Positions 1-12,587 of a stretch of 64,000 bases of DNA are shown in pieces (the stretch's first letter is position 1; each line of letters begins with the position of its first letter). Where the stretch lies: positions 622,701 to 686,700 of the forward strand of contig CAUJGJ010000129.1 in NCBI GenBank assembly GCA_963170055.1, given 5' to 3'. The notes under the pieces were generated by a model that was given only the letters and a program-made list of their open reading frames with translations, searched no databases and was not told the origin of the DNA. The position numbers and the translations under genes were made by a program. Source of the stretch: Halisarca cf. caerulea (lineage: Eukaryota; Porifera; Demospongiae; Chondrillida; Halisarcidae).

Positions 1-152
1 TGTACACACACTATACTGGGCGCTACTTACAGTAGCATCTGGTTAAAGGTTCCCCAGGTTAAACAAGAATACTCTATACCACTCTATACGCAGTGATACT
101 ATTACCATAACATACACAGCAGGTCTATCCATATAACTACATACATACGTAC

Positions 153-2462
153 TTTGAGTTTAAAGTTCTCAATACATTGCCTCCTTTGAAAAGCATTCTC
201 TTTAGATGATAGGCTCTTCCCCCAGTCATAAAGGAACTTCTGAGGACCTGTACAGTACACAGAAAAGAGCTATATAATATGACAAATTCTAGGAGTACGC
301 AAGGCATATCTCACAGTTACGAAACAGCTGAACATTGTCTGTACTAGACTAGTACGTACGTATGTGTACTACAAGTAAAGATAGCAATCTTCCTGTACAG
401 TGCAAGTAAACATATCCATCCTACCAGTGCGGGATACTTCACTTCTAGTACTCAACACATGCAGACTAGATATCTTAGCATCACCTCCAAATCTACGTAC
501 GTACTTTTTTCACAACATTTGGACATGCATGTTACTTTGGAACATTGCAAAAGCTCTAACAGTGTGGAGGTGAAAAATGTAGCACAACTTCCTGGCATAA
601 AATCAATTAAAAAACAATGCTCCCATATATAAAATACATCCAGACTTCAATATCCACCTAACTTAGTGGTTGCCAAGCTCACCTACAACAATTGGAACAT
701 GCACAGCCAGTACAGGAGGTACAACCTAAACACTGTGGTTACTTTTATCACACAGCAGATATCACTACCACAAAGACTGCTCCTTCATGTAAACCTGTGC
801 CACATAAAACTTAACAAACTTTTCTGTGCCAAATCTGTTGCCTTGGAAGTAACATTGACCATCCAATCATCAGCTCCAGCTCTCCCTTTCAACTCCAGTA
901 CCTCACCTGCTCTGTTCTCTTCCACAGTCTATGATACAAATAGTGTAAAATGTAACTACCTCATGTCTGTACCAGAAAAAGCAGAAGATTCACTGCGAGT
1001 ACATATAATTATAGGCTGCATATACGTACATATACAGTTAAGTATTTGATACGTACATACATAATTCGTGTACGTAGAGCACACAATATAATGAAATGTA
1101 GGATTTGCATTTCTAGACTGCATATCGATCCTACAACATCAAAGACAATTCAGTTGACGTCTGCAAAAGACTACACTAAAGAGAAATGGTAGGATATGCA
1201 CAGAAGATGCCATTACCATAAGTTGGAATGGGGGAAATGTAACTCTTCACTGTTAAAACAATCCCAAAATGAACCAAAGCATTGAGCAGTGGTGCATATC
1301 ATAATGAATGTGCCACCAACCTTGACATTGGGGTTGTTCTCTACCAATGAAGACAGACTTGTTGCTTCTAAAAATCTACACATGACCACAAACACATCAC
1401 CAGGAGTATAATGACATCTACTAACAAGTCATAATGCATACGTAACTGGCTCCTCACAATTCAATATCTTTTACTATTTCACGATTGACTCCAGTGATCT
1501 CTACATCTGTTAGTATGCACTGGAGGACAGGAGTGAGGAAAATAACTGATCCAACCACAATTTCAACACAATTCCACTGACAGTTGATACACAGTATATA
1601 CTAGCACATACAAGATCGAGGTCACTCACCATGTAAAGTAGTAGTGGCAAGTGCTGCGTACACTGTAATACACACCTGTCAACATACAGTACCTAGGATT
1701 GAAGGCTAAGAGCTTACACACAAAAGTACATACATCTATACATACGTATACAACATAGTAATAACACAAATTAGGAACAACAATTGCATATCAGTACACT
1801 TGTACTATCAAATACATGCAATCCTTCTGTCATGAGAGCAGGCAGGTATAAACAACTAAAGTAACACTTACGTACAGCAACACTGAACTCACACAGTCAT
1901 GATACCAAGATGAGAGCATTGTAGCAGCAGGTGACTCCTTGAAGTGCTCTACCACAGACCCTGTTGAGAACTACGGAGACATACGTACACACAGTATAGA
2001 TGCACAACATCAATCATTATAACAAAGAGCCATATAAGTACTACAGCTCACCAAATTGACAAAAGGAGTTACAAGTTTTTCACAAAAGCCTTCCAATTCA
2101 GGACGGAATCTAATATTTTATTGTCAAGGAAACTGCAACATCACACTTAAAAGCATTACTGCACAACTTAGAATACACAGTAACATGAAAGAATTTTCAA
2201 GGGCATTCAAGTGTCAATGTAGTAGTGCTGCCAAGCCAAAAGGTGTACCCACAAAATAATAGTGACATCAGCTAATTCCGAACACAGCAAAGATACAGTT
2301 CCAGTGACTGTCTACCAGAACACACCATGACAATTAGTATGTCTTTAGTTGAGTCCTTCAATGACAGAGGAATCTCCAGTAAACAAAAGAAGCAAGCTCG
2401 AGGGTGTCGGTCAACTCTGTGAAACAAATACAAGATCAATGAATTAATCACTCAAACACACA

Positions 2463-2504
<42 letters not shown>

Positions 2505-5212
2505 GACAAAAAAGAGAGAAGGGGTAGAAAGAGAGAGACTGTGAACGAGTGTCTAGATACATATTACCAAGAGCACTGAGAAAGGTCAATTGAGTATGAA
2601 GGGATTAAAACCATCATCACTGAAACACATGATACGTACGTACGTACGTATGTATGCATGTAGTCGATAAACTGATCAACTGATAATTGCACCACAAAAT
2701 CTGCTTAACTCATGTCTGGTAAATACATACACATAATACAGGTGTTGAAGCAGGGTTTTATTTAGGGGGGGGGGGCGGGGGGGGGGGGGCATTCGCCCCC
2801 CCTTGCCAGAGTCTCGCCCCCCCTTGGAAATTAGGTTAGCCTTATTTTTGTTAAAGAGGTAAAATTGAATACAGAACTGAACTCAACACAAATAAGGAGT
2901 ATAGAAGGAGAATGTAGTGTTTAAAACCTAAACAGCTGTTCTTCTATCTTTTCTGCTCCACATATCTACAATCTCTTCAAGGTCAAGGAGTAATTCTGTG
3001 CCACAATCAACCCTGAATGGTCCAAAAAGGCCTCAGATACCACCTTATATAACCTAAAAACTTAAATTTTCCCTGGGGGAGCATGCCCCCAGACCCCCCT
3101 AGCTATATATGTACTCCTACAACTCTGCTACATACATATCCGCACATCCTTACATCACTGTGCATGCACTGCATGTGTTTTTATAGACATTATGATACCA
3201 TGTGCGTACATATGAAACTACCGGCATGTCTTGCACAGCACACATGAACTGTGATACTGAAGCTTCCCCCCATAAAGTTAATCCTAGATAGAACCCTGAT
3301 ATTATACACAGGGGCTTAGTGTCAGATCAGCACTAGAAATCTGGTCATCTCATCATGTCATTTGAGAATCACAAATGAGTCTGAAAATGCACCTCTAAGG
3401 GTATAAATTCAAAATGCCCCCATACCCTCCTAGAAGGCGCGCTATTGCGCGCACTCCCTTTGCCCCCCCATGTTTTTCGTAAGTACTGTTTTGCCCCCCC
3501 TTGCCCATTTTTCTAAATGAAACCCTGTGAAGTAAACGCATCCTTTCACATAATGGTGACATAGAAAGAGCACTATAAGCATAAAAATACACTCCATCCA
3601 ATTCTCACCCGATATTACACATATGCCCTGTATTAGAGTACAGTCCAGTGGACGGGATATGAGAAGCAATCAAAGGTCTCAATTCGTGCTCATCTGTAAT
3701 ACTGACACTACTGCCAACAAGAGTGAGACTAAAAAAGCAGAAAATTAAACCAATTGATACATAGATGTTGAATGGCATATGATTCACTTGTCATAAACTG
3801 ATATGAAGACTACCCACAATGTGATTCCAAAACACAATAAGAAAAAACCCAAACAGTACATGCGTATCTAGGAAAGAAAATATTTGCACAGTACATAAAA
3901 TGCTTTGCACCCATATTACATTGCTTCGCCTGTACGACCAGCACTAGGTTTAAGCTTTCACGTGCAATTGTGTATTGTCATGCCAAGAAATACAATTTGC
4001 TTTATAAAGGCTGCACTGCACCAATGAAGGTGTCGGACCTGTAGCTACAGTTCATGTAGCTCACAATACACACCATGTATATCATACATATTTATGATGG
4101 CTGTGAACTGATAAGAGCAATAATGGAAACAATACTACAGTGGAACTTCTATAATCCGACACTCTGTGGGTAGCAAAATAGTGTCAGATTACAGAGGTGC
4201 CAGGTTTTGAAGTGACTCCCACTATACCTATTATATTGACTGTGCTTTGTAAGATGGTCAGATTAGAGAGAATGTTGGTTTATAGAGATGTCAGAGTACA
4301 GAGGTTTCACTGTAATAGCATTTTGTTGTAATCATTGTATCATAGCAAATGTTTGTTTCAGTATTTTTCCATACCAAACAAACTGAAAATCATTCATTGA
4401 TTCTAATAATAATTTATAGACATACATATGTATTATGCTGCAATGTCCAAGATTCATAATAATAACATACGTACATACTAAATAATAATAATGATGAAAT
4501 TAAAATAAAAACAAAATAAATAAAAAATAATAGCACAACTACCACAACATACGTAATTACTCTACACAAACACACTAAAATATCACTAGCTATAGGTTAT
4601 GTATGATCCATGAACAATTCTTTTAAACAGAACTGAAAACAGCCAGTAAGGCTGTCATTTCATAGACATTTCTATACTACGTATAGCGTGTCTATGGTCA
4701 TTTCAACTGTAACGAGTTGCCAAAGTAACCAGGCAAAACAGTGTGGAAGCTTACCTCAAACCTTCTTGAGTTTTCACATTAAACTCCCTACAAAGCAAAA
4801 TGTGAGGCAAAATGCAACAAGCACATTGCAATTGTGTATAGAGCTCGAGATCGTCCACAACAAGTGAAATGAGAAAGTACTTCTAAACTTTACTTAATTC
4901 TGCACACGCTTTATCTAAGCGTCGCAAGAGGCAACATATATACCGAGAATTTATGGAGGCAGTAGTGAGCAACCATATATTATGTTGTATAGCAGCTTAA
5001 GAAGACAATACACTCCGCGTATACCTAGCCCAAACATCAAAAAATCCACCAAAACAATGCTTCAATATCATTCTATATATATATCACACAATATATTTTT
5101 TCAATATCATTCTAAAATGGTATATTTTCATCGTAATTCTTCAATTACGTCGTATAACTCACCCTTGCGTTGACGCTTCGTAGAGATAAACAAGATACTC
5201 TGATTCAGCCAT
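153..5212 (-). CDS. C17orf75/Njmu-R1 homologue (3'-truncated by window edge)
   Basis: Homologue of vertebrate Njmu-R1 (C17orf75), the small partner of WDR11 and FAM91A1 in the complex that helps capture AP-1 vesicles at the trans-Golgi. Exons read on the minus strand, in order: 5163-5212 (ATG at 5210-5212, start MAESEYLVYLYE), 4755-4787, 3609-3728, 2326-2416, 1893-1970, 1630-1662, 1458-1576, 1217-1375, and a later one at 153-247. The first eight join with consistent phase. Recognisable blocks are LSLTLVGSS near residue 30, the LSSWYHD block, the VKDIELFLEATSLSSLV block (human KRDINRFLSVASLQGL) and the last exon ending ENFKLK (human LENFKLK). The link between 1217 and 247 is not resolved; an exon may be missing from my model. 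The C-terminal helical end must lie left of position 153 or outside the window. No membrane segment or signal peptide is visible. Identity rests on remembered family sequence, so moderately sure. Confidence 0.72.
2454..2504. repeat. (CA)n microsatellite
   Basis: Nearly pure CA dinucleotide run with one interruption, in the intron between exons 3 and 4 of the C17orf75 homologue. An ACGT tetranucleotide run follows at about 2633-2655. Confidence 0.95.
2751..3527. mobile_element. CAGGGTTT-ended G-run element, copy 1
   Basis: Begins CAGGGTTTTATTTAG and ends CTAAATGAAACCCTG, imperfect inverted ends of about 15 bp. A long G-run lies just inside the left end (2767-2790) and C-runs lie inside the right end. 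The bases TGAAG occur immediately outside both ends, a candidate 5-bp target duplication. An internal block at 3041-3102, with the core CCCTGGGGGAGCATGCCCCC, recurs inverted at about 58634-58700. No transposase ORF. Lies in the intron between exons 3 and 4 of the C17orf75 homologue. Confidence 0.7.
4136..4314. mobile_element. pogo/Tigger-like MITE
   Basis: A 179-bp element bounded by TA, with ends TACAGTGGAACTTCTATAAT and, inverted, TACAGTGAAACCTCTGTACT. The CAGTNNAAYCTC start and TA target are typical of pogo/Tigger-derived MITEs. Internal subrepeats GTCAGATTA/TAATCCGAC. No coding capacity. In an intron of the C17orf75 homologue. Confidence 0.75.
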
Positions 5213-5521
5213 TTTTCACTAGACTATAAGCTAGCCCCTTCCTGCACTACGTGCTATAATTATATTATAGGCCACCCACTTACGCCACGATGTACTTCCG
5301 GTAACATTTCAAGTACCACGTGCACGTGCATAGGAACTTCCGGTAAAATTTCAACCCAAAATTGAAATGACACTTTAATTACATGCAAGGACAATTATTT
5401 ACTCAGCTAATTTTGTCCTTTATAAAGAGGTTGTCCTCTTGCATGCGTCATCAGCATAGAGGAAATACGTACTTTTGTGCTATGCTGAGAGATTTTACAA
5501 TATGATTATTATGTTGTACTA
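5213..5521. other. Upstream region of the C17orf75 homologue
   Basis: About 300 bp between the minus-strand start codon and the RT fragment. Contains CACGTGCACGTGCA near 5318-5331 (an E-box) and two similar CTTCCGGTAA blocks near 5295 and 5338 resembling ETS sites, so it plausibly acts as the promoter. This is motif inference only. Confidence 0.35.
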
Positions 5522-6162
5522 TTCAGAGAGTTTCACCATTGACCATACGCTCAGCTGTCCCAGAGGAGCATTCCCCACCATCCATCGCAATGAGATTAGA
5601 CATATTAACTGGCACCCTCTTGGCAGAGGTCTGCCATGATGTCTGCCTAGAACCTGTACTTCAACCATTGACCGGGGAAACTCTCAACCACGTCACCTCC
5701 AACACTCAGGATGAAGCCAGAGTTGACATCGCAGCCAGGGACTTCAGGGGCAATAGACAAATTTTTTGATGTTATAAGGTTTTTAACCCTTTTGCCAAGT
5801 CTAACCAGGAGTTCCCCCTTACATCCTGCTTTACCCACCATGAGAAGCTAAAGAAGAAAAACTAAAAGCAACGGATTGATGATGTAGAGCATGGTTCCTT
5901 CACCCCCATCGTTTTCAGTACCACTGGTGGGATGGGAAGATTGGCCACTATTTTCTACAAGAGATTTACGTCAATGCTTGCATGCCGACAAGAGTCAACA
6001 CCCCTATGCAACAACTAAGGGCTGGCTACGCTGCCAACTATCCTTTTCGCTACTTCGCTCCACCATCTTGTGCATCAGAGGCTCCAGATCTCACCATCAC
6101 CATGTTCCACGATTTCCAACCTCAACTGATTTGGTTGCTAATGAACTGAATCTAACTATATA
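5522..6162 (+). pseudogene. Decayed C-terminal fragment of RT-family element
   Basis: Fragment of the same reverse-transcriptase family as the element at 29690-33530. Read through frameshifts on the plus strand it gives, in order, FTIDHTLSCP (the C-x-C...H...C end region), LLAEVCHDV with LQPLTGE, KVFNPFAKSNQ, VEHGSFTPIVFSTTGGMG and GWLRCQLSFSLLRSTILCIRG. These blocks are the conserved tail of RT proteins common in cnidarian and sponge genomes. At least two frameshifts and an in-frame TAA (near 5863) break it. No RT core is present, so it is 5'-truncated. Confidence 0.75.
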
Positions 6163-6336
6163 ATGCACTGTAATCACATTTCACTATGTAGTGTATTTCT
6201 GAAGCTCCACACCACACATCTTCATTTCATGCAATTTTTCCATCCCACATCTATATATAACTGTATTGCCTTCATTACTATAGTGTATTCTATATGCTTT
6301 TCAATAATAAAACTTGTGAACATACTTTTCAGAGAG

Positions 6337-6816
6337 TACACTATTGGAGATCCCTCTGTATACAGTACACTATTGGAGATCCCTCTGTATACAGTACACT
6401 ATTTGAGATCCCTCTGTATACAGTACACTATGAGAGATCCCTCTGTATACAGTACACTATTTGAGATCCCTCTGTATACAGTACACTATGAGAGATCCCT
6501 CTGGATACAGTACACTATGAGAGATCCCTCTGTATACAGTACACTATTTGAGATCCCTCTGTATACAGTACACTATTGGAGATCCCTCTGTATACAGTAC
6601 ACTATTGGAGATCCCTCTGTATACAGTACACTATTGGAGATCCCTCTGTATACAGTACACTATTGGAGATCCCTCTGTATACAGTACACTATGAGAGATC
6701 CCTCTGTATACAGTACACTATTGGAGATCCCTCTGTATACAGTACACTATTGGAGATCCCTCTGTATACAGTACACTATTGGAGACCCCTCTGTATACAG
6801 TACACTATTGGAGATC
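6337..6816. repeat. 29-bp minisatellite, about 16.5 copies
   Basis: Tandem unit of 29 bp around GATCCCTCTGTATACAGTAC, with variants at one short segment (TTGGAG, TTTGAG, GAGAG). Spacing between successive units is exactly 29. Because 29 is not a multiple of three and no frame meets a stop, all plus frames stay open and give repetitive ORFs of up to 243 codons that are not evidence of a gene. It lies about 120 bp beyond the MIF stop codon, possibly in its 3' UTR. Confidence 0.95.
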
Positions 6817-6936
6817 GTTTTCACAATAAAAATAAACTCCCTAATGTGCTTGATGTACACCCATCTGACAACCAAAAGATATACTACAGTTTAATTACTG
6901 TCTGTGTTAGCAATAGTTAGGGTACAACACAGTGAA

Positions 6937-7890
6937 CTATTTTGCAAATGTGCTTCCATTGTAGCCAGTGTTCTCACGGCTGTCATCTCGAAAATGAATA
7001 TAATACCTGCACAAGGAGAACATGCAGTATCACAATACATAGGTAAGCTCACATCTACTTTATTCACAAGCTATGAAGATTGCACCCTGAAAATCAAGCT
7101 CATGTGATTGATTGTTTGGATACACACTACTGACTAGCCTCATACACAACTAAATAGACTAAGGATAATGTGCTCCTGTGAAGTGTGGTAGTGAGTGGAA
7201 AGGTGCATATACGTACCATGTGACAATCACAATGTGGAACAAACTGTTCACAATAGTAAAACACTAAACATACACTTTAATATATACATATAAATTAATA
7301 CATACAGATAAATAACATATTTACAAAATATTGGTCTTTCATAGAATGTTTAATGCAAACATCCGTTCAAGCTACGTACATACAGTACATGTGTACAAGG
7401 CCTTGTGCGGTATAGAAGTGCAAGATATTAAATCCATGGTCTAGTGTATCTGTTTTTGGCTCATACCTGGTAGGCATCAAGCCAAGCGCACTCTCCAGCA
7501 ATTCAGAAAGACTTTTGGAAATCCTTTTATTCTCCTCCAAACCAAGATTCCCAATAGAAGAAAGTGTGACTTGAGCACATGGATCAGATGTTCCTCCAAA
7601 AGACATAATGCAATCAGGAACAACGCAAACAGACATGTACTACAGGAGATAGGATACACACACAATGCAAAGAGAACAGATTCAGCAACTGCACAGTAAA
7701 CACCAACTACAGTAATGTAGAATAAAAGGTACAAATTACGAGTACCATACGTACCTAAAGAAGAAATGCTCGGTTTGCAAGATTCATAATAAGTCTAAAA
7801 AGTTTCAATATGAAGTACAGTATATAAATACAATCACCCACTGTCACATAGAATGGGAACTTTGACTGGATGAACGTGTGTATGTACGTA

Positions 7891-7926
<36 letters not shown>

Positions 7927-7939
7927 GTGTTGTGTGTGT

Positions 7940-7988
<49 letters not shown>

Positions 7989-8052
7989 CATGCGCGTGTG
8001 TGTGTACATGTGTCAGTTTGTGTGTGTGTGCGTGCACGCGCGTATGTGTACG

Positions 8053-8097
<45 letters not shown>

Positions 8098-8742
8098 ATG
8101 ATTACCCACCCCTATAAGATTAGGTATTAGAGTGATAGTGGACACCTTCCATGTATTGGAAGAAACATCCCTCACAATGGGCAAAGTGCAAAATAAAGTA
8201 TCTGCCAGATTAAAGTAGGTAGAACTCCCCCGAGTGTGAAGCTCAAACGAGGAATATACTGTGACATGGCATTGTTTGCCCTACTATGAAGCTAAAGGTC
8301 TGAAGACATTGATAATATATTTTACAACCATTACATTTCTGAGTATATCTAGAAGACAACAGTGGCTGTAGAGAATTACATCTAACACTTGCATGGCTGA
8401 CACATTTGACAAGGGGAAAATCACTGATACTCTACAGTAGCACCATTTCAAGTGTGTTAATCATGTTACATATGTGGAAGTGGAAAACAAGGCCTAGGCA
8501 TAGATTTAAGATCTGACACTGACAAACTTTCATTCTGCCAACCTCACTGAGAATTGGCATCATTGCATACAGCCCACGAGAGTAAGAATTGATGTAATTG
8601 ACATGACTTGTAACATCAACTGCATTCTGCAATCAGCTAGAACACATCTAAGCAACCGTGAGACTCCCAATTGTCATTGTATCAAAGACTTCGCATGCTT
8701 AAGGATACAGCCATCATCACATGGATTGGCAATAAAGGTAAA

Positions 8743-8809
<67 letters not shown>

Positions 8810-9393
8810 CGTGTGTGTACACAGTGCACGTGTGTACTTGTGTGATAACCAAATAGAGAATATGATTATTACAGTACAGATGAGGAAAGAGCACGGAATC
8901 TAGAAAAAAAAAACAAGGAATACATTTGCCGGTCTGGTTAACCTGGCATCAACCTGGCATGGAAAGTACCTTACCTTCCGGCCACCTTTTGTAATGGAAT
9001 CTTTTGGTTGAGTCAAACAAACAAAAAGGAGGGTAGGGTCTGGCTAAATAGGTGGTGCATCAATGAGTACAATTCACTACGGAAATGCTGTGCACACAAA
9101 GCAAATAATTATTATCTCTTCGTCTGCTTGAGCAATGTGATGGTAGCCCACGGTCATGAGCAATCCACACATTTAGAAATTCAGAGCAGCCATAAGCAGC
9201 CAATTTCAAAAAAAATATTTCCATCTCCCCCCTTTATTAGTGTATTTTGTCTACTGGATCCACCCCTGGCGGCAATATCACATACCTTGGCATCTTTCTT
9301 TATCTCAGCTACCATGATCTGCGTAGCTCTCTGAGTGAAGTTCTTTGGAACATTCTCCCTTGTTACATTCGTAAGAACCGTCAACTGAGGCAT
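6937..9393 (-). CDS. MIF: Macrophage migration inhibitory factor (MIF) homologue
   Basis: Small tautomerase-fold cytokine-like enzyme (keto-enol and dopachrome tautomerase activity in the family). Three exons: 9286-9393, 7467-7639, 6937-7006, total 351 nt, 116 residues against about 115 in the family. The splice pattern is the standard three-exon MIF layout. It starts MPQLTVLTNVTRENVP, so the catalytic proline is exposed after Met removal, and a lysine aligns near position 33. Exon 2 carries VVPD, MSFGGTSDPCAQ and SSIGNLG; exon 3 carries RYYIHF and ends NTGYNGSTFAK. Only the first cysteine of the vertebrate CxxC oxidoreductase motif is present. No signal peptide, as usual for MIF. Intron 2 holds the large GT repeat tracts. 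D-dopachrome tautomerase is an alternative paralogue name. Confidence 0.93.
7895..8095. repeat. Compound (GT)n microsatellite
   Basis: About 200 bp of GT repeats with GC and GTAC interruptions, in the MIF intron between exons 1 and 2. The long Cys-Val or Thr-His ORFs over it are artefacts of the repeat. Confidence 0.97.
8744..8820. repeat. (GT)n microsatellite
   Basis: Second long GT tract in the same MIF intron, ending in GCGTGCGTGTGTGTAC. Confidence 0.97.
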
Positions 9394-10427
9394 TTTCGAA
9401 AAATTCAGTAGCAAAAAACGCCACAATCGGACAAGGAACGAAAGGAAGGCGCAAAGAAGCTATCCGCCTACTGTAAATTCGGGGAAAATCCCTGCGTATG
9501 TGACACGACTGTCCTTTTTAAAATTTAATACCAAAAACCAGTCAATAACTAATAACACAATGATGTAATACTAATACACTGATATATAGTTGTGATAGTT
9601 CAAGAGGCGGTCCACTGCAACTTGAACATGAACAAGTTGTTAAGTAGTGGGTGGAGGGCCTATGGAGCCACACACTATAGATGGACATTCTTAGTAAGGT
9701 AAATTAAAGCTTGCACCTCACCCATTAACAGTTTTGTTGTATGGCCAGCATGTGTCCCTTTCCACCCAACATTGATCCCAACCTGTTGCAAAAGTTTGTT
9801 GCCATGCTCCCACCAGTCACAGACATAAAATAAAGGAGTGACAGTTGAGAGGAGAGAGAGAAATACCATAATAATATTATTATTGCCAAAAAATCTAGTT
9901 ACAAAATCACATATGCAGCAATAATAGGAGTCTGATGAGGTTTAAAGGACCAGGACACAGAATTCCACAGTCCAAAAACTGTTTGGTGGGTTTTGGCAGG
10001 GCCAGAGAGGACGAAACTCAGCTAACCATGTGCCCCTGTAATCGCTAGTTGCAAGAGGGGGTTCAATTGATCGGGGCAACTTGGTCTTCCTTAAGTCACC
10101 AAAGAACATTTCAGCTGGGATAGTCAATCTTCCAAATTTATCTCATCCTTTTTGAGCTAGTACTCTCTCCCTCAAGCAGACTGTGTATGTGTGTGAATCA
10201 TTTCTTCGGAGTTGCACATCAGATCATCTTCATGCACTTCTCGCCACCACGTGGTCGCCACCATCTTGATATTATAAACCTTATTCCTTTTGATTTTATA
10301 ATCCTTAATTATATTATGTTACATGTGATTTGCGGTTTACATACATAGCTAGCCATACGTATACATAATATAAATCACACTTGCATATTATATGCATATA
10401 TATATTATTATTATATATATATATGCA
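9394..10427. other. Intergenic region upstream of MIF
   Basis: About 1 kb between the MIF start and the LINE. The part next to MIF should hold its promoter; I see no TATA box or clear motif. A short AT-rich (TATATA) stretch precedes the LINE break point. No gene recognised. Confidence 0.5.
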
Positions 10428-12235
10428 GAACATCAGAGATTACGAAAGAAAAGGCTTTATTGTTGCTTCGTGGATTTCAAAAAGGCATTTGATTCAATTT
10501 CCCATTCCATTTTATGGTCCAAACTATCTTCAATGAACATCAGCCCACAAATTCTCCGACTCCTGAAGTCCTACTACTCTAAGTCGACTGCTTGCGTAAG
10601 AGGATCTGAAAGCCAAACTACATTCTTTTCACTAACTAGAGGTGTAAAACAAGGATGCAACCTAAGCCCATTGCTTTTCTCTCTCTTATTAAATGATCTT
10701 TCTACAATTTTACATTCTTCACTACAAACACTACCTGATTCCCGATCTATTAATTTCCCCTCATCCTGTCTTTTGTTTGCCGATGACTTGGTTCTATTCT
10801 CTGAAAACCCAGAGGATCTACAGACTTTGATTAATTCTCTTAACCGGTACTGTACGGACAACAAATTACAGGTCAATTCATCTAAAACTAAAATTCTAGT
10901 GATTGGTCAGAATCCTAAATGTGTGGACAATCATTGGTTCATTAATAATGAAAATTTGGAAATTGTTGCCAAATACAAATATCTAGGTATCTGGTTTAAT
11001 TGGAACTGTAACTTCAAAGACAACATGTCATGTATATTAACGGAAGCGAATAGGTCTTTGTATCTACTCCAAACAAAAATAATTTCATTAAACATCACTG
11101 ACTTCAATGTGCTGCATCATTTGTTCTCTTCTTTAATAAAACCTATTGTTCTATATGGTGCAGAAATCTGGGGCCTCTATGACATAGCTTCACTAGAATC
11201 GATACTAATGAAGTACTACAAATTTGCACTGAGAGTCTCCCCTACCAGCTCTAATGTAGCTATCCTCTCTGAGTGTGGCATCCACAATATTGCTTACCAC
11301 TGCCTGCACCTTGCTTTCAAATACTATTATCGTATATCTTCACCTGAAGCCCCACCTCTGATTCAACACGCCTTAAAATTGTCTATCACGTTGGGCTCAT
11401 TGGGTTTGAAGTCCTGGCATAGACGAATTAAATCTGAGTTTATCAAGCTTGGCCACAATATAGATTTATTAACGCCATCTCTAAAATTCATTCTTCAAAC
11501 TTTGCTTGATCAACAAACTCAATTCAAGATGTGTACCATCAACAAAGATGAGGGCCTCACTCCATTCGGGGGTAGTAAACTGAGAATGTACCGGCTAATT
11601 AAATCTGATTTTCAGGAGCCTGAAACATATTTAACTAGCATCCGCAACCCCAAACTAAGACAATTGTTTACTAAGCTTCGTATTTCAGACCACAACCTGA
11701 TGATTGAAATTGGACGACGCACTAGACCAATCACACCTGTCTTAGAACGTAAATGCACACTATGCAGTCTAAATTCTATTGAAGATGAAGTCCACTTTTT
11801 GATTGTCTGCCCATTTTATTCCCAACCACGATCTCAACTATTCTCATTTTTAAATTGTCGTTAGAGCACATTCAAATTTCTATCTTCCCATGAAAAATTT
11901 ATTTATGTCCTGGGCAGTAGAGACCCTGCAATCATCAATCAAACTTCACAATATATTTCAAAAGCAACACAACTAAGATTAGCCTATTTATCGCCACCTA
12001 TTTGATTTTGCTGTCGTTTTCTATTTGTTTTCTTTGCCTGCCACTGTACATGTCCTTTGCGTGTGTACTCTTGATGTTTCTTACCATGTTTTCCTTGTTT
12101 GCCACTGTGTCCGCTGTGTGTTACATGATGTTTCATACCATGTGTAGTTGCTTTGCCATGATAAGATAAATACTATTGCTGAGGTCAAGGGCCGTTTTGG
12201 CTACGACCAGTGATGATTATTATTATTATATTATA
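10428..12235 (+). pseudogene. 5'-truncated LINE (reverse transcriptase C-terminal part)
   Basis: Non-LTR retrotransposon fragment, probably of the CR1/L2/Rex-like group. The reading frame opens inside the RT domain with CCFVDFKKAFDSI, then GVKQGCNLSPLLFSLLLNDL and the catalytic FADDLVLF box near 10778-10800. The C-terminal region ends with the cysteine/histidine motif CTLCSLNSIEDEVHFLIVC. The endonuclease domain is absent. A single TAG at 11862-11864 interrupts the frame, which then stays open to a TGA at 12002-12004. The 3' UTR ends in a GATTATTATT simple tail near 12210-12230, as is usual for LINE 3' ends. The otherwise open frame suggests a fairly recent insertion. Confidence 0.9.
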
Positions 12236-12587
12236 CTAGCTGCATGCATGATTGATCCCCATGCAAGCACACAAAGTGCCAATATAGTCTCTTAATTAAT
12301 ACAAGCAGTACACGCTTGACAATCGCAAATCGTATTAAGAGTCTAGATCTATGGTGCCAATTTATGGGGATTGAACATAGTGGTTATTACATGCGTACAT
12401 GCAGTCATTTGAAAGGATAACGTTAGACTTCTGAACAATACATATATTGCTGAGGGGTATCAATAATAATTAATGCTTTACGTGTACGCACAAGGATAAA
12501 AATCGATTTATACAAGTTAACAAAGAAAGAAAAATAAGAATAGTATGCACAACTATAACACATACATAACTATGTATAAACAGGTTC

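Noticed and set aside
790..930. Minus-strand open stretch ending SFMWHRF as an exon of the C17orf75 homologue
   Set aside because: Splice phases do not fit either neighbouring exon, and the exon at 153-247 matches the family better at this position.
6163..6920. 243- and 114-codon repetitive ORFs
   Set aside because: They are only the 29-bp minisatellite read without stops in every frame.
7755..8184. Cys-Val and Thr-His rich ORFs on both strands
   Set aside because: Translation of the GT microsatellite inside the MIF intron.
10151..10255. Short minus-strand ORF starting MVATTWWREVHED as a gene start
   Set aside because: Only about 30 codons, no recognisable continuation or homologue.
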